From NCBI RefSeq assembly GCF_006376615.1, contig NZ_VEXQ01000001.1, positions 310,001 to 374,000 on the forward strand: a stretch of 64,000 nt of DNA, read 5' to 3'. Each line of letters starts with the position of its first letter. The first letter of the stretch is position 1. Positions 30,056-38,602 of the stretch are shown in pieces. The notes under the pieces are model-generated. The model made no database searches. It had not been told where the DNA came from and saw only the letters and a list, made by a program, of their open reading frames with translations. Both the position numbers and the translations under genes were made by a program. The DNA is from Buttiauxella sp. B2. Its GTDB lineage: Bacteria; Pseudomonadota; Gammaproteobacteria; Enterobacterales; Enterobacteriaceae.

Positions 30056-32657
30056 AGCGCGAATTAAAACAAAGCGTAGAATTTCGCCCTTTTGGTTACT
30101 GCCAATTATCGCGCTGATGATTGCCAGTTGGCTCATCTGGACGACATGGGAAGAGCGCGGAAACACAGCGACCATTGATTTTCTTTCAGCAGACGGCATT
30201 GTGGCCGGGCGCACCCCTGTACGTTATCAAGGCGTGGAAGTGGGCACTGTACAAAGCATCAGCCTGAGTAAAGATCTGCGCAAAATAGAAGTTAAAGTTA
30301 GTATCAAAAACGACATGAAAGACGCTTTGCGTGAAGACACACAGTTTTGGCTGGTCACACCGAAAGCTTCGCTTGCTGGCGTTTCAGGTCTGGATGCGTT
30401 AGTTGGCGGGAACTACATCGGTATGATGCCAGGGAAAGGCAAGTCGCAAGAACACTTTACCGCTCTGGATACCCAGCCAAAATACCGCCTGAATAATGGT
30501 GAGTTGATGATTCATCTCCACGCCCCTGACTTAGGTTCGCTCAACAGCGGTTCACTGGTTTATTACCGTAAAATCCCGGTTGGTCGGGTCTATGACTACA
30601 CCATTAACAACAATACACAAGGCGTCACCATTGACGTGTTAGTTGACCGCCGTTTCACAAAACTGGTGAAGAAAGGAAGTCGCTTCTGGAATGTCTCTGG
30701 CGTGAAAGCCAATTTCAGTTTGTCAGGCGCGCAGGTTCAGTTAGAAAGCCTTGCGGCACTGGTTAATGGAGCCATTGCTTTTGACTCCCCGGAAAACTCC
30801 GCGGAGGCCGTAGCAGACGATGAATTCGGCCTATATGAAGACCTGGCGCACAGCCAGCGCGGCGTAATTATCGATCTCGACCTACCCAGCGGCAGCGGCT
30901 TAAATGCTGGGTCTACCGCATTGATGTATCAAGGGCTTGAAGTGGGTACGTTGACCAAGCTTGATCTCAATCCTGGTGGCACTGTCACTGGCCAAATGAC
31001 GGTAGATCCGAGCGTGGTCAATTTGATGCGCAGTGGAACGCGCATTGAGTTACGCAGCCCTAAAATATCACTCAGCAATCCGAATATCAGCAGCCTGTTA
31101 ACCGGGAGTACCTTCGAATTAGTCCCTGGCGAAGGCGATCCGCAAAACCACTTTATCGTCTTCCCAAGCGATAAAACACCGCTACAGCAACCGAATGTTC
31201 TGACACTAAATCTCACCGCACCGGAAAGCTACGGGATTGATGCTGGCCAGCCCATTATTTTGCATGGTGTGCAGGTGGGCCAGATTCTTGAGCGAACACT
31301 GTCAGCCAAAGGCGTTAGCTTCTCTGCGGCAATCGAACCCGAGTACCGCCATTTGGTTCAGGGTGACAGCAAATTTGTCGTTAACAGCCGTATTGATATG
31401 AAACTGGGTATTGATGGTTTAGAAGTCCTGGGCGCTAGCGCCAGTGAATGGGTGAACGGTGGCGTCAGGATAATTCCAGGCAATAAAGGCGAGATGAAAA
31501 AAAGCTATCCGCTGTATGCCAACCTTGAAAAAGCGGTAGAAAATAGCCTCAGTGATTTGCCAACCACAACACTCACATTAACCGCCGCCAGCTTGCCTGA
31601 TATTCAAACGGGTTCCGTCGTGCTGTACCGTAAATTCCAGGTGGGTGAAATTATCAGCGTGCGTCCTCGCGCTAATAGTTTTGATATCGACGTGAATATT
31701 AAACCGGAATATCGCAACCTTCTCACCTCCAACAGCGTGTTCTGGGCGGAAGGTGGTGCGCGCGTCCAACTCAACGGTAGCGGTCTGACTGTTCAGGCCT
31801 CTCCACTATCGCGTGCCTTAAAAGGGGCGATAAGCTTTGACAACATGAGCGGCGCGAGCGTCGGCCTTAAAAACGGCGATAAGCGGATGTTGTATGCATC
31901 CGAAACTGCCGCACGAGCTGTGGGCAGCCAGATTACGCTGCACACTTTTGATGCCGGAAAGCTTTCTGCGGGTATGCCGATTCGCTATCTGGGGATTAAC
32001 ATCGGCCAGCTCGAATCACTCAACCTGACAGCTTCGCGCAGCGAAGTAGAAGCCAAAGCCGTGCTCTACCCTGAGTTTGTTGAAACGTTTGCTCGTATCG
32101 GCACACGTTTCTCGGTTGTCACACCAAAAATTTCAGCCTCTGGGGTCGATAACCTCGACACTATTCTCCAACCCTACATTAACGTTGAGCCGGGCCGTGG
32201 TGCACCGCGTCGCGATTTTGAATTGCAGGAATCGACCATCACCGACTCGCGCTACTCCGATGGCCTGAGTGTCGTACTGGAAGTTCCTGAAGCCGGGGCT
32301 TTGAACATCGGGACACCGGTGCTGTTCCGCGGTATCGAAGTGGGTACGGTGACAGGATTAACGCTCGGTAATCTCTCTGATCGTGTCATGGTCGGTTTGC
32401 GCATCAGCAAACGCTTCCAGCATCTGGTGCGCGACAGCTCGGTATTCTGGCTTGCATCAGGCTATAGCCTTGATTTTGGCCTGACTGGCGGAGTGGTTAA
32501 AACGGGGACCTTTAATCAGTTCATTCGTGGTGGCATCGCATTCGCAACGCCACCAGGTACACCGTTGGCACCTAAAGCTGAAACCGGTAAACATTTCCTG
32601 CTAGAGGAAAGTGAACCGAAAGAGTGGCGTCAGTGGGGTACTGCTCTACCGCGTTAA
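30024..32657 (+). CDS. letB: MCE-domain lipid tunnel protein LetB
   Basis: An 877-residue membrane-anchored periplasmic protein (YebT) whose seven tandem MCE domains stack as hexameric rings into a tunnel between the membranes. One TM near residues 22-40, then seven copies of a GxPVxYxGxxVGxV-type unit (for example [33 protein letters not shown]). The ATG at 30024 is chosen over an upstream in-frame start at 29982 because it matches E. coli. Confidence 0.96.
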   Translation: MSQEMPASPTEARIKTKRRISPFWLLPIIALMIASWLIWTTWEERGNTATIDFLSADGIVAGRTPVRYQGVEVGTVQSISLSKDLRKIEVKVSIKNDMKDALREDTQFWLVTPKASLAGVSGLDALVGGNYIGMMPGKGKSQEHFTALDTQPKYRLNNGELMIHLHAPDLGSLNSGSLVYYRKIPVGRVYDYTINNNTQGVTIDVLVDRRFTKLVKKGSRFWNVSGVKANFSLSGAQVQLESLAALVNGAIAFDSPENSAEAVADDEFGLYEDLAHSQRGVIIDLDLPSGSGLNAGSTALMYQGLEVGTLTKLDLNPGGTVTGQMTVDPSVVNLMRSGTRIELRSPKISLSNPNISSLLTGSTFELVPGEGDPQNHFIVFPSDKTPLQQPNVLTLNLTAPESYGIDAGQPIILHGVQVGQILERTLSAKGVSFSAAIEPEYRHLVQGDSKFVVNSRIDMKLGIDGLEVLGASASEWVNGGVRIIPGNKGEMKKSYPLYANLEKAVENSLSDLPTTTLTLTAASLPDIQTGSVVLYRKFQVGEIISVRPRANSFDIDVNIKPEYRNLLTSNSVFWAEGGARVQLNGSGLTVQASPLSRALKGAISFDNMSGASVGLKNGDKRMLYASETAARAVGSQITLHTFDAGKLSAGMPIRYLGINIGQLESLNLTASRSEVEAKAVLYPEFVETFARIGTRFSVVTPKISASGVDNLDTILQPYINVEPGRGAPRRDFELQESTITDSRYSDGLSVVLEVPEAGALNIGTPVLFRGIEVGTVTGLTLGNLSDRVMVGLRISKRFQHLVRDSSVFWLASGYSLDFGLTGGVVKTGTFNQFIRGGIAFATPPGTPLAPKAETGKHFLLEESEPKEWRQWGTALPR

Positions 32658-32663
32658 CTCCCA

Positions 32664-32689
32664 CGCCCCGGTGTCTCACCGGGGCGTTT
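32664..32689 (+). terminator. Hairpin between letB and rsmF
   Basis: A perfect 10-bp stem (CGCCCCGGTG / CACCGGGGCG, TCT loop) followed by TTTAT, 7 bp after the letB stop. The short T tract suggests a partial terminator that may reduce read-through into rsmF. Confidence 0.65.
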
Positions 32690-32729
32690 ATGCTACACTC
32701 CACCCTTCATTTTTTTCTGGACTTCCTTC

Positions 32730-34172
32730 GTGGCTCACTCTCAAACCGCCTTTCTCCCACAAGCCTTTCTTGATGTTGTTCGCGATGCGCTCCCGGCAGG
32801 CCAAACACTCGACAGCTTTATCGAATATTGTCAGCGCCCGCTGCGTCGTAGCCTACGCGTTAACACACTCAAGATTTCGGTCAGCGACTTTCTAACACTT
32901 GTCGCCCCTTACGACTGGCATTTGACGCCGATTCCATGGTGTGCAGAAGGGTTCTGGATTGAGCGGGATGACGAAGAAAGTCTGCCACTTGGTAGCACCG
33001 CAGAACATCTAAGCGGCCTGTTTTATATTCAGGAAGCGAGTTCCATGCTGCCGGTTGCAGCCCTGTTTGCCGACGGCAATCAACCAGAACGCATTATGGA
33101 TGTTGCCGCAGCCCCGGGTTCAAAAACCACGCAAATAGCCGCCCGTATGGGTAATCACGGTGCAATCCTTGCCAATGAATATTCCGCCAGCCGGGTGAAG
33201 GTGCTGCATGCAAATATCAGCCGTTGTGGTATCAGCAACGTAGCACTAACACACTTTGATGGCCGGGTATTTGGTGCCGCATTGCCAGAATGTTTCGACG
33301 CTATTTTGCTGGATGCCCCATGTTCAGGCGAAGGCGTGGTGCGTAAAGATCCCGATGCGCTACGCAACTGGTCGCCAGAAAGTACCACTAGCATTGCGGG
33401 TACCCAGCGTGAATTGATTGCCAGCGCTTTCCATGCACTCCGTCCTGGTGGCACGTTAATTTATTCAACCTGCACCCTAAACCGTGAAGAAAATCAGCAA
33501 ATTTGCCAGTGGCTGCTCGACGAATGGCCTGATGCAGTTGAAATCGCACCGCTTAACGATTTGTTCCCTGAAGCAGAGAAAGCCATTACAGCAGAAGGTT
33601 ATCTGCATGTATTCCCACAGATTTATGATTGTGAAGGCTTTTTCGTTGCCCGTTTGCGTAAAACAGCATCGGTAGAAGCCCTTCCTGTGCCGGGCTATAA
33701 AGTCGGTAAATTCCCATTTGCGCCACTGCATGGCAAACAAGCGGCTGAAGTTACTGCCGCTGCTAAACAATCGGGAATAACCTGGCAAGATGACCAACAA
33801 CTTTGGCAACGAGACAAGGAAATTTGGTTATTCCCAAAAGAGATTGTTTCTTTATTTGGCCAGGTTCGTTTTTCACGGATTGGATTGCGCCTGGCTGAGC
33901 AGTACAACAAAGGCTATCGTTGGCAGCACGAAGCGGTTATCGCTTTAGTGCCGGGAGATTCCCCGCTGGCGTTTGCGCTCACTGAGCTTGAAGCTGATGA
34001 ATGGTATCATGGGCGTGATATTTACCCTGAGGTGACACCGTCACTTAACGAAGTTATTGTCACTTACCAAGGACAACCTCTTGGTCTGGCAAGAAAAGTA
34101 GGATCACGATTGAAAAACAGTTACCCGCGTGAGCTTGTCCGTGACGGAAAACTGTTTGCATCCAGAGGCTGA
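32730..34172 (+). CDS. rsmF: 16S rRNA m5C1407 methyltransferase RsmF
   Basis: A 480-residue RNA m5C methyltransferase (YebU). The SAM-binding motif [10 protein letters not shown] and the two catalytic cysteines in [14 protein letters not shown] and STCTLN are intact, and a C-terminal PUA-like region follows. The likely start is GTG at 32730. It follows letAB as in E. coli. Confidence 0.95.
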   Translation: MAHSQTAFLPQAFLDVVRDALPAGQTLDSFIEYCQRPLRRSLRVNTLKISVSDFLTLVAPYDWHLTPIPWCAEGFWIERDDEESLPLGSTAEHLSGLFYIQEASSMLPVAALFADGNQPERIMDVAAAPGSKTTQIAARMGNHGAILANEYSASRVKVLHANISRCGISNVALTHFDGRVFGAALPECFDAILLDAPCSGEGVVRKDPDALRNWSPESTTSIAGTQRELIASAFHALRPGGTLIYSTCTLNREENQQICQWLLDEWPDAVEIAPLNDLFPEAEKAITAEGYLHVFPQIYDCEGFFVARLRKTASVEALPVPGYKVGKFPFAPLHGKQAAEVTAAAKQSGITWQDDQQLWQRDKEIWLFPKEIVSLFGQVRFSRIGLRLAEQYNKGYRWQHEAVIALVPGDSPLAFALTELEADEWYHGRDIYPEVTPSLNEVIVTYQGQPLGLARKVGSRLKNSYPRELVRDGKLFASRG

Positions 34173-34283
34173 TGGCCTAAAAAATAGTCGTCATGATGTT
34201 TGCAGTTTTTGTACGTTTGTCTACGCTCTAAAGTGGTGGCCTTACTGGTCATACCACATGTACGCAGACCCAAGGAGAGCTAG

Positions 34284-34523
34284 ATGACGAGAACTAACGT
34301 ACGAATAGGCATCTTCGAAATTGATGATGCTGAATTACATGGTGAGCAACAAGGGGATCGAACGTTGAGTATCCCTTGTAAATCTGACCCAGACCTGTGC
34401 ATGCAACTTGATGGCTGGGATGATGAAACTAGCATTCCAGCCGTTCTTGATGGAGAACATTCAGTCCTTTACCGTCAACATTACGACCAAAAATCTGATG
34501 CCTGGGTCATGCGTCTTGCATGA
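34284..34523 (+). CDS. yebV: YebV protein
   Basis: A 79-residue soluble acidic protein matching E. coli YebV, with a strong AAGGAGAGCTAG ribosome site. Function unknown. It lies between rsmF and yebW, the usual order. Confidence 0.9.
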   Translation: MTRTNVRIGIFEIDDAELHGEQQGDRTLSIPCKSDPDLCMQLDGWDDETSIPAVLDGEHSVLYRQHYDQKSDAWVMRLA

Positions 34524-34629
34524 TTCAAATGAACCCGTCGGCCTGGCGGGTTAATTAATCTGGCCTGATTACCCTTCTTCCTGTGACTTCCCCTACAATT
34601 AAGCCAAACGGTGCAACTCAGAGGCGTCA

Positions 34630-34821
34630 ATGTTTGCGTTGGTTTTATTTGTTTGCTACCTGGACGGTGGCTGCGAGGATATTGTGGTAGACGTGTTTAA
34701 TACCGAACAACAATGTCTGGTTGGGATGGATGAGCAACGGATCCGCTATGGCGGATGCTTTCCGGTAGAGGATTTTATTGATGGCTTCTGGCGTCCGGCT
34801 CACGAGTATAGCTCGCTTTAA
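34630..34821 (+). CDS. yebW: YebW protein
   Basis: A 63-residue protein with a short hydrophobic N-terminus (MFALVLFVCYLDGGC) and four cysteines, matching E. coli YebW. Function unknown. Its stop lies 2 bp from the stop of convergent pphA. Confidence 0.85.
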   Translation: MFALVLFVCYLDGGCEDIVVDVFNTEQQCLVGMDEQRIRYGGCFPVEDFIDGFWRPAHEYSSL

Positions 34822-34823
34822 CC

Positions 34824-35468
34824 TTATTGAACCTGCACCATGGTCAGCTTATTACCGAACACAGCTCCGGTATCAATGTAGTATTGATTATGAAAATGGC
34901 CGGCCTCTTTTAGTGGTGTATGCCCAAAGTAGAATTCATCTGCGCCGTCGATATCTTCGCCTCGTCCTTGTAAATTCTTGTTGAGACGGTCGCGGCTCCA
35001 GACCAGCAAATGCTCATCAACAGGCTGATTCCAGCTGTAGTGCGATGCGGGATAGTCGGCATGGGCAATAACCAGTGTCTTACCGTGCGTGTGCAATTCA
35101 ATCACCAACGGCAAATCACGGCAGTGTAATATCGCTTGCTGCACGTTTTGCTGGAGTTGTTCGGGTAATTCCCGATACCAGTCACCCCCATTCATTTGCC
35201 AGAGCATTCCTTCACCTTCGTCCAGCGCTTCTAATGCCATCTCCTCGTGATTGCCCTTCACCGCTTTAAACCACTTACTGCCGAGCAACGCCAGACAACC
35301 GGGGCTGTTTGCCCCGCGATCGATAAGATCACCCACCGAAATAACCAGATCCTTGTGATAATCAAAATGTTGCAGTTTGAGTTGGCTTATAAAATCAGGA
35401 AGGCAACCGTGTAAATCCCCAACAATAAAGACATGACGCCAGTTTTCACCGTCAATTCTCTGATACAT
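34824..35468 (-). CDS. pphA: Serine/threonine protein phosphatase PphA
   Basis: A 214-residue metallophosphoesterase of the lambda-phosphatase type. The metal-binding signatures GDLHGC, GDLIDRG and GNHE and a C-terminal HADYP histidine are present. In E. coli PphA signals protein misfolding. The start follows GGAGGCAGT. It is the last syntenic backbone gene; E. coli has the SdsR/RyeA sRNA locus just beyond it, which is missing here. Confidence 0.92.
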   Translation of the reverse strand: MYQRIDGENWRHVFIVGDLHGCLPDFISQLKLQHFDYHKDLVISVGDLIDRGANSPGCLALLGSKWFKAVKGNHEEMALEALDEGEGMLWQMNGGDWYRELPEQLQQNVQQAILHCRDLPLVIELHTHGKTLVIAHADYPASHYSWNQPVDEHLLVWSRDRLNKNLQGRGEDIDGADEFYFGHTPLKEAGHFHNQYYIDTGAVFGNKLTMVQVQ

Positions 35469-35523
35469 ACTGCCTCCACTTTGTTTATTTATTGCTCAAT
35501 TATAAACCAGTGGGAGGCAATGG

Positions 35524-36051
35524 TTAGCGCTGAGGTCGAATGAACATTTTTATCTGCTTACCGTGGTATTCGACATAATGCTCAAACTGGAAGCCAAATC
35601 GTTCGGCCAGGTGGATGGAACGCAGATTATCGTCATCAATAATGCAGCAAACGGGCATGGTAAATTCACAATCAGCCCATTGCAAAATGGCACTCAACGC
35701 TTCGTTTGCATAGCCTTTGCCGTGTACCGACGGAATTAACGACCACCCTGCTTCCGGGAGTTCGAGTGCCGGTGTCAATTCGCGATGTGCATCCTGAAAA
35801 CCAAACGAGCCTATAAATCGCCCTGAATTTTTTTCAAATACTGCCCAATATCCGTAACCAAGTGCCTGCCAATGGCCGATATAACGCAGCAGCCTTCCCC
35901 ATGTCATTTCCGCCCCTTGCGGCTGTCCACCACCAATAAATTTCACCATTTCTGGATCGGCCCAGCAGGCAGCTAAATCTGTGAAATCGTCCAGAGTAAA
36001 ATGCCGGAGAATTAAACGCTCAGTTTCCAGGCGAGGTGCTGCATTAACCAT
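35524..36051 (-). CDS. RimJ-like GNAT acetyltransferase
   Basis: A 175-residue GNAT-family N-acetyltransferase (Acetyltransf_3 type). Typical elements: ETERLILRHF at the N-terminus, the acetyl-CoA loop region around PSVHGKGYANEALSA, and NLRSIHLAERFGF near the end. The open frame starts with TTG at 36066; the ATG at 36051 is preferred because AAGGAAAAGG precedes it. Substrate unknown. It is upstream of pphA on the same strand and belongs to the inserted segment rather than the E. coli backbone. Confidence 0.85.
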   Translation of the reverse strand: MVNAAPRLETERLILRHFTLDDFTDLAACWADPEMVKFIGGGQPQGAEMTWGRLLRYIGHWQALGYGYWAVFEKNSGRFIGSFGFQDAHRELTPALELPEAGWSLIPSVHGKGYANEALSAILQWADCEFTMPVCCIIDDDNLRSIHLAERFGFQFEHYVEYHGKQIKMFIRPQR

Positions 36052-36184
36052 GACCTTTTCCTTCAATATATTAATTACGAAACATTTTTAAGTTATTCTG
36101 CCGACATACAGACTACGACACAACACGCATAACGAGAGAAAGAACCGCAGGAGTTGGGCAGGAGAAAACAGACTGAAAAATAGA

Positions 36185-36208
36185 AAAGGCTGCAAATCTG
36201 CAGCCTTT
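36185..36208. terminator. Hairpin between GNAT gene and remnant
   Basis: AAAGGCTGCA pairs with TGCAGCCTTT around a short loop; A4 precedes and the other strand ends in T-rich bases. It could terminate the minus-strand remnant transcript. Confidence 0.6.
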
Positions 36209-36224
36209 AGAGAGGTGATACGAG

Positions 36225-36331
36225 TTATCTGGTAAATTTTTCCGCTTCTTCAAGCGATTCAATACGGCTTACACCCAAGAGTACTGCAGTAATCTTTCTA
36301 CCAAGTACCCACCAGTTTACTATCGAGGATC
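36225..36331 (-). pseudogene. 3' remnant of an unidentified gene (aldo/keto reductase-like end)
   Basis: A minus-strand frame reads NWWVLGRKITAVLLGVSR then IESLEEAEKFTR and a stop. WVL...LLGVSR...LEE loosely resembles the last helix and NADP loop of aldo/keto reductases. Upstream the reading shifts frame (VPESLKLILDSKLVGTW) and is interrupted by stops, so this is decayed. Identification is tentative. The rest of 36067-36470 shows no gene. Confidence 0.3.
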
Positions 36332-36470
36332 AGTTTCAAACTTTCTGGCACCTCCGTTTCACTCTGGAACTGGTACTAATCTAGCAGCACTGATGATGCA
36401 AAAGTAACGGCAGATTCACAGTTTTGTCATCTGATGTTCAAATATGTCTTTTCATCGCCAAAGCTTGTAA

Positions 36471-37961
36471 TCAGACCTTACCGCTTAGCCGTTCATGGAA
36501 TTTACTGCTGCGCACATCCAATCCCAATATTTGCACTTTACTTTCATAACGTTGATAGCGGTTTTCGATAGCATCAAGCACCGCTACCGTCGACACATCC
36601 CATATTTGCGCCTGAGACAAATCAATAATGACGTTCTGCGGATCATCGGCATACTGGAAATGCTCAAACAAATCGTTACTACTGGCAAAGAACAGCGGCC
36701 CGACTACCTTATAATGAACTGATTTTCCGTCATCAGATAATGTTCTTTCCGCGCGTACCACGTGAGCGATTCGGCGAGCAAAGAGAATCATTGCAAAGAT
36801 AACCCCACCAACCACACCAAGCGCCAAATTCCCGGTTGCGACCGTGACCGCCACTGTAGACAACATCACCAGCGTTTCCGGCAGAGGTATTCTTTTTAAT
36901 GTGGCTGGCTTAACGCTATGCCAGTTAAGCGTTTTCACCGCCACTATCATCATAATTCCCGCTAAAACTACCATCGGGATCATTGCCATCAATTCACTCA
37001 AACCGGTAACTAACAGCAACAGTACCAAACTTGCGGCAAGTGTCGAAACTCGCGTGCGTCCTTTGCCAAGTTCCACATTAACCATGGTCTGACCAATCAT
37101 CGCGCAACCGGCAATACCACCGTAGAAACCCGCAAAAATATTGGATAACCCTAATCCCCAGCATTCACGACGCTTGCTTGAAGGAGTGTCGGTCAACTCA
37201 TCAACTAATTTGGCGGTCAATAAAGACTCCATTAGGCCAACGAATGCAATACTCAACGCACAGGGCCAGATAACCCGTAGCGTATCCAGATTCAGTGGCA
37301 CTAACAGTTCCGTTAATCCTGGCAAGCCAGCAGCCATTGTCCCCGAATCCCCCACCGTCGGTACTGAAAAACCCATGCCTATGCACAAAGTGGTAATGAC
37401 AATCACCGCCACCAATGGCGACGGAACAGATTTGAACACTCGCGGGAGGAACAGAACAATTGCCAGCGTCAATGCGAACAACCCCCAAACCAGTGGGTTA
37501 TTTCCCCAAATATGTGGCACCTGCGCGAAGAAAATCAGAATGCCGAGTGCATTTACAAACCCGGTCATCACAGAAAGTGGTATATAGCGCATCATGCGAG
37601 CAAGCCCGCTGACACCAAACAGAATCTGTATCAACCCAGCAAGCAATACGGCAGGGAAAATGTATTCAACACCATACTGATGCACCATCGGGCCGATGAC
37701 TAACGCCACTGAACCTGCGGCGGCAGTCACCATCGCAGGGCGTCCGCCAAGAAACGACATGGATAAACACAACACGATGGAAGCAATCAGACTGACTTTC
37801 GGGTCAACACCCGCGATAACTGAAAATGAAATAATCTCCGGGACTAACGCCAATGCGGTTACCACTCCAGCAAGGGTTTCCCGAGCAAACAGACGTGGGC
37901 TACGCAAAACATAGGCGAGAGAATTTTCCCGGTTATGTGCTTCAGTTTGGGTTGTGGTCAT
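36471..37961 (-). CDS. SulP-family anion transporter
   Basis: A 496-residue SLC26/SulP transporter with about 10-14 TM helices and a C-terminal STAS domain (about 385-490, NVIIDLSQAQIWDVSTVAV). The N-terminal signature GVVTALALVPEIISFSVIAG is characteristic. Substrate could be sulfate, bicarbonate or another anion; not decidable. A palindromic site lies about 70-90 bp upstream. It is in the accessory segment between pphA and the autotransporter. Confidence 0.88.
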   Translation of the reverse strand: MTTTQTEAHNRENSLAYVLRSPRLFARETLAGVVTALALVPEIISFSVIAGVDPKVSLIASIVLCLSMSFLGGRPAMVTAAAGSVALVIGPMVHQYGVEYIFPAVLLAGLIQILFGVSGLARMMRYIPLSVMTGFVNALGILIFFAQVPHIWGNNPLVWGLFALTLAIVLFLPRVFKSVPSPLVAVIVITTLCIGMGFSVPTVGDSGTMAAGLPGLTELLVPLNLDTLRVIWPCALSIAFVGLMESLLTAKLVDELTDTPSSKRRECWGLGLSNIFAGFYGGIAGCAMIGQTMVNVELGKGRTRVSTLAASLVLLLLVTGLSELMAMIPMVVLAGIMMIVAVKTLNWHSVKPATLKRIPLPETLVMLSTVAVTVATGNLALGVVGGVIFAMILFARRIAHVVRAERTLSDDGKSVHYKVVGPLFFASSNDLFEHFQYADDPQNVIIDLSQAQIWDVSTVAVLDAIENRYQRYESKVQILGLDVRSSKFHERLSGKV

Positions 37962-38032
37962 AATTATCGTCTTTGCAGGTTTATTGTTATGAATGGGGGG
38001 GCTGAACGGGCCGGACGTGATTGTACAGACAG

Positions 38033-38050
38033 GTTAGTAAGGATACTAAC
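38033..38050. promoter_or_regulatory. Operator-like palindrome upstream of the SulP gene
   Basis: GTTAGTA-AGGA-TACTAAC is a perfect 7-bp inverted repeat with 4-bp spacer, placed where a repressor of the minus-strand SulP gene would bind. The TTAGTA/TACTAA pattern is of the kind used by HxlR/MarR-type regulators; the regulator is not known. Confidence 0.45.
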
Positions 38051-38054
38051 TAAA

Positions 38055-38349
38055 GTGATTGTCGCTTTTCATTTCTATAGCGAAGAGGGTTGAAGCATTC
38101 TTTAGCAGGTCATTGCCGCTTTGCAACTGACAAACTGCGTTTCAAGTTCCTGTGCTCGCCGTTGTTCAGGTGTGATAGCACTGACGGTCGGGGTATCCCC
38201 CTGACTTCTCCACGATACTGACGTAACCAGCCGTACAATGTTGAAAGACCAATATTCATTGTTTCAGCAGCCCAGGGCACCGAATATTTATGCGGAAGAA
38301 CAAGATTGACACTTTCTTGTTTGAACTCATGGGTAAACGTTTTTTCACA
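38055..38349 (-). pseudogene. Degenerate IS3-family transposase OrfA
   Basis: On the minus strand, frames broken by indels spell an IS3-type OrfA: HEFKQESVNLVL, VPWAAETMNIGLSTLYGWL (helix-turn-helix), TPTVSAITPEQRRAQELE and a broken leucine-zipper end. A GTG AAA AAA CG start is at 38349. No OrfB or intact inverted repeats are seen nearby, so the element is dead. Confidence 0.75.
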
Positions 38350-38437
38350 TTCTCACCTCGTTAGTATTGCTCATCATATCTCTAACAAAGTGACCTGTTT
38401 GATTAGACCATTACAAAGCATCGTAGGGTAATATCGT

Positions 38438-38487
38438 TGTTAATACTTGCGGAGAATGTATTCAGACATTCCCCGCAAATATTAACA
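38438..38487. repeat. Long 22-bp inverted repeat downstream of the autotransporter
   Basis: Arms 38438-38459 and 38466-38487 are complementary over 22 bp around an ATTCAG loop, with two imperfect positions. These are A-C mismatches if transcribed left to right but G-U pairs on the minus strand, the transcription direction of the autotransporter. No T tract follows, so this is not a standard terminator. Otherwise 37962-38602 holds only the IS relic and the SulP operator. Confidence 0.6.
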
Positions 38488-38602
38488 TCAGTGTCACTGG
38501 ATAAAGCCCTACAAAAATTACAGCGGCTATATTCAGATATGATGCTTATCTACTGATAGTTACTGGGGATCCCTCAGGGGGAAACCCCATTCAAATTTCA
38601 AT

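Noticed and set aside
36185-36331. SdsR sRNA gene beside pphA.
   Set aside because: The hairpin here (AAAGGCTGCA arms) does not match SdsR, and the flanking bases read as a decayed coding remnant.
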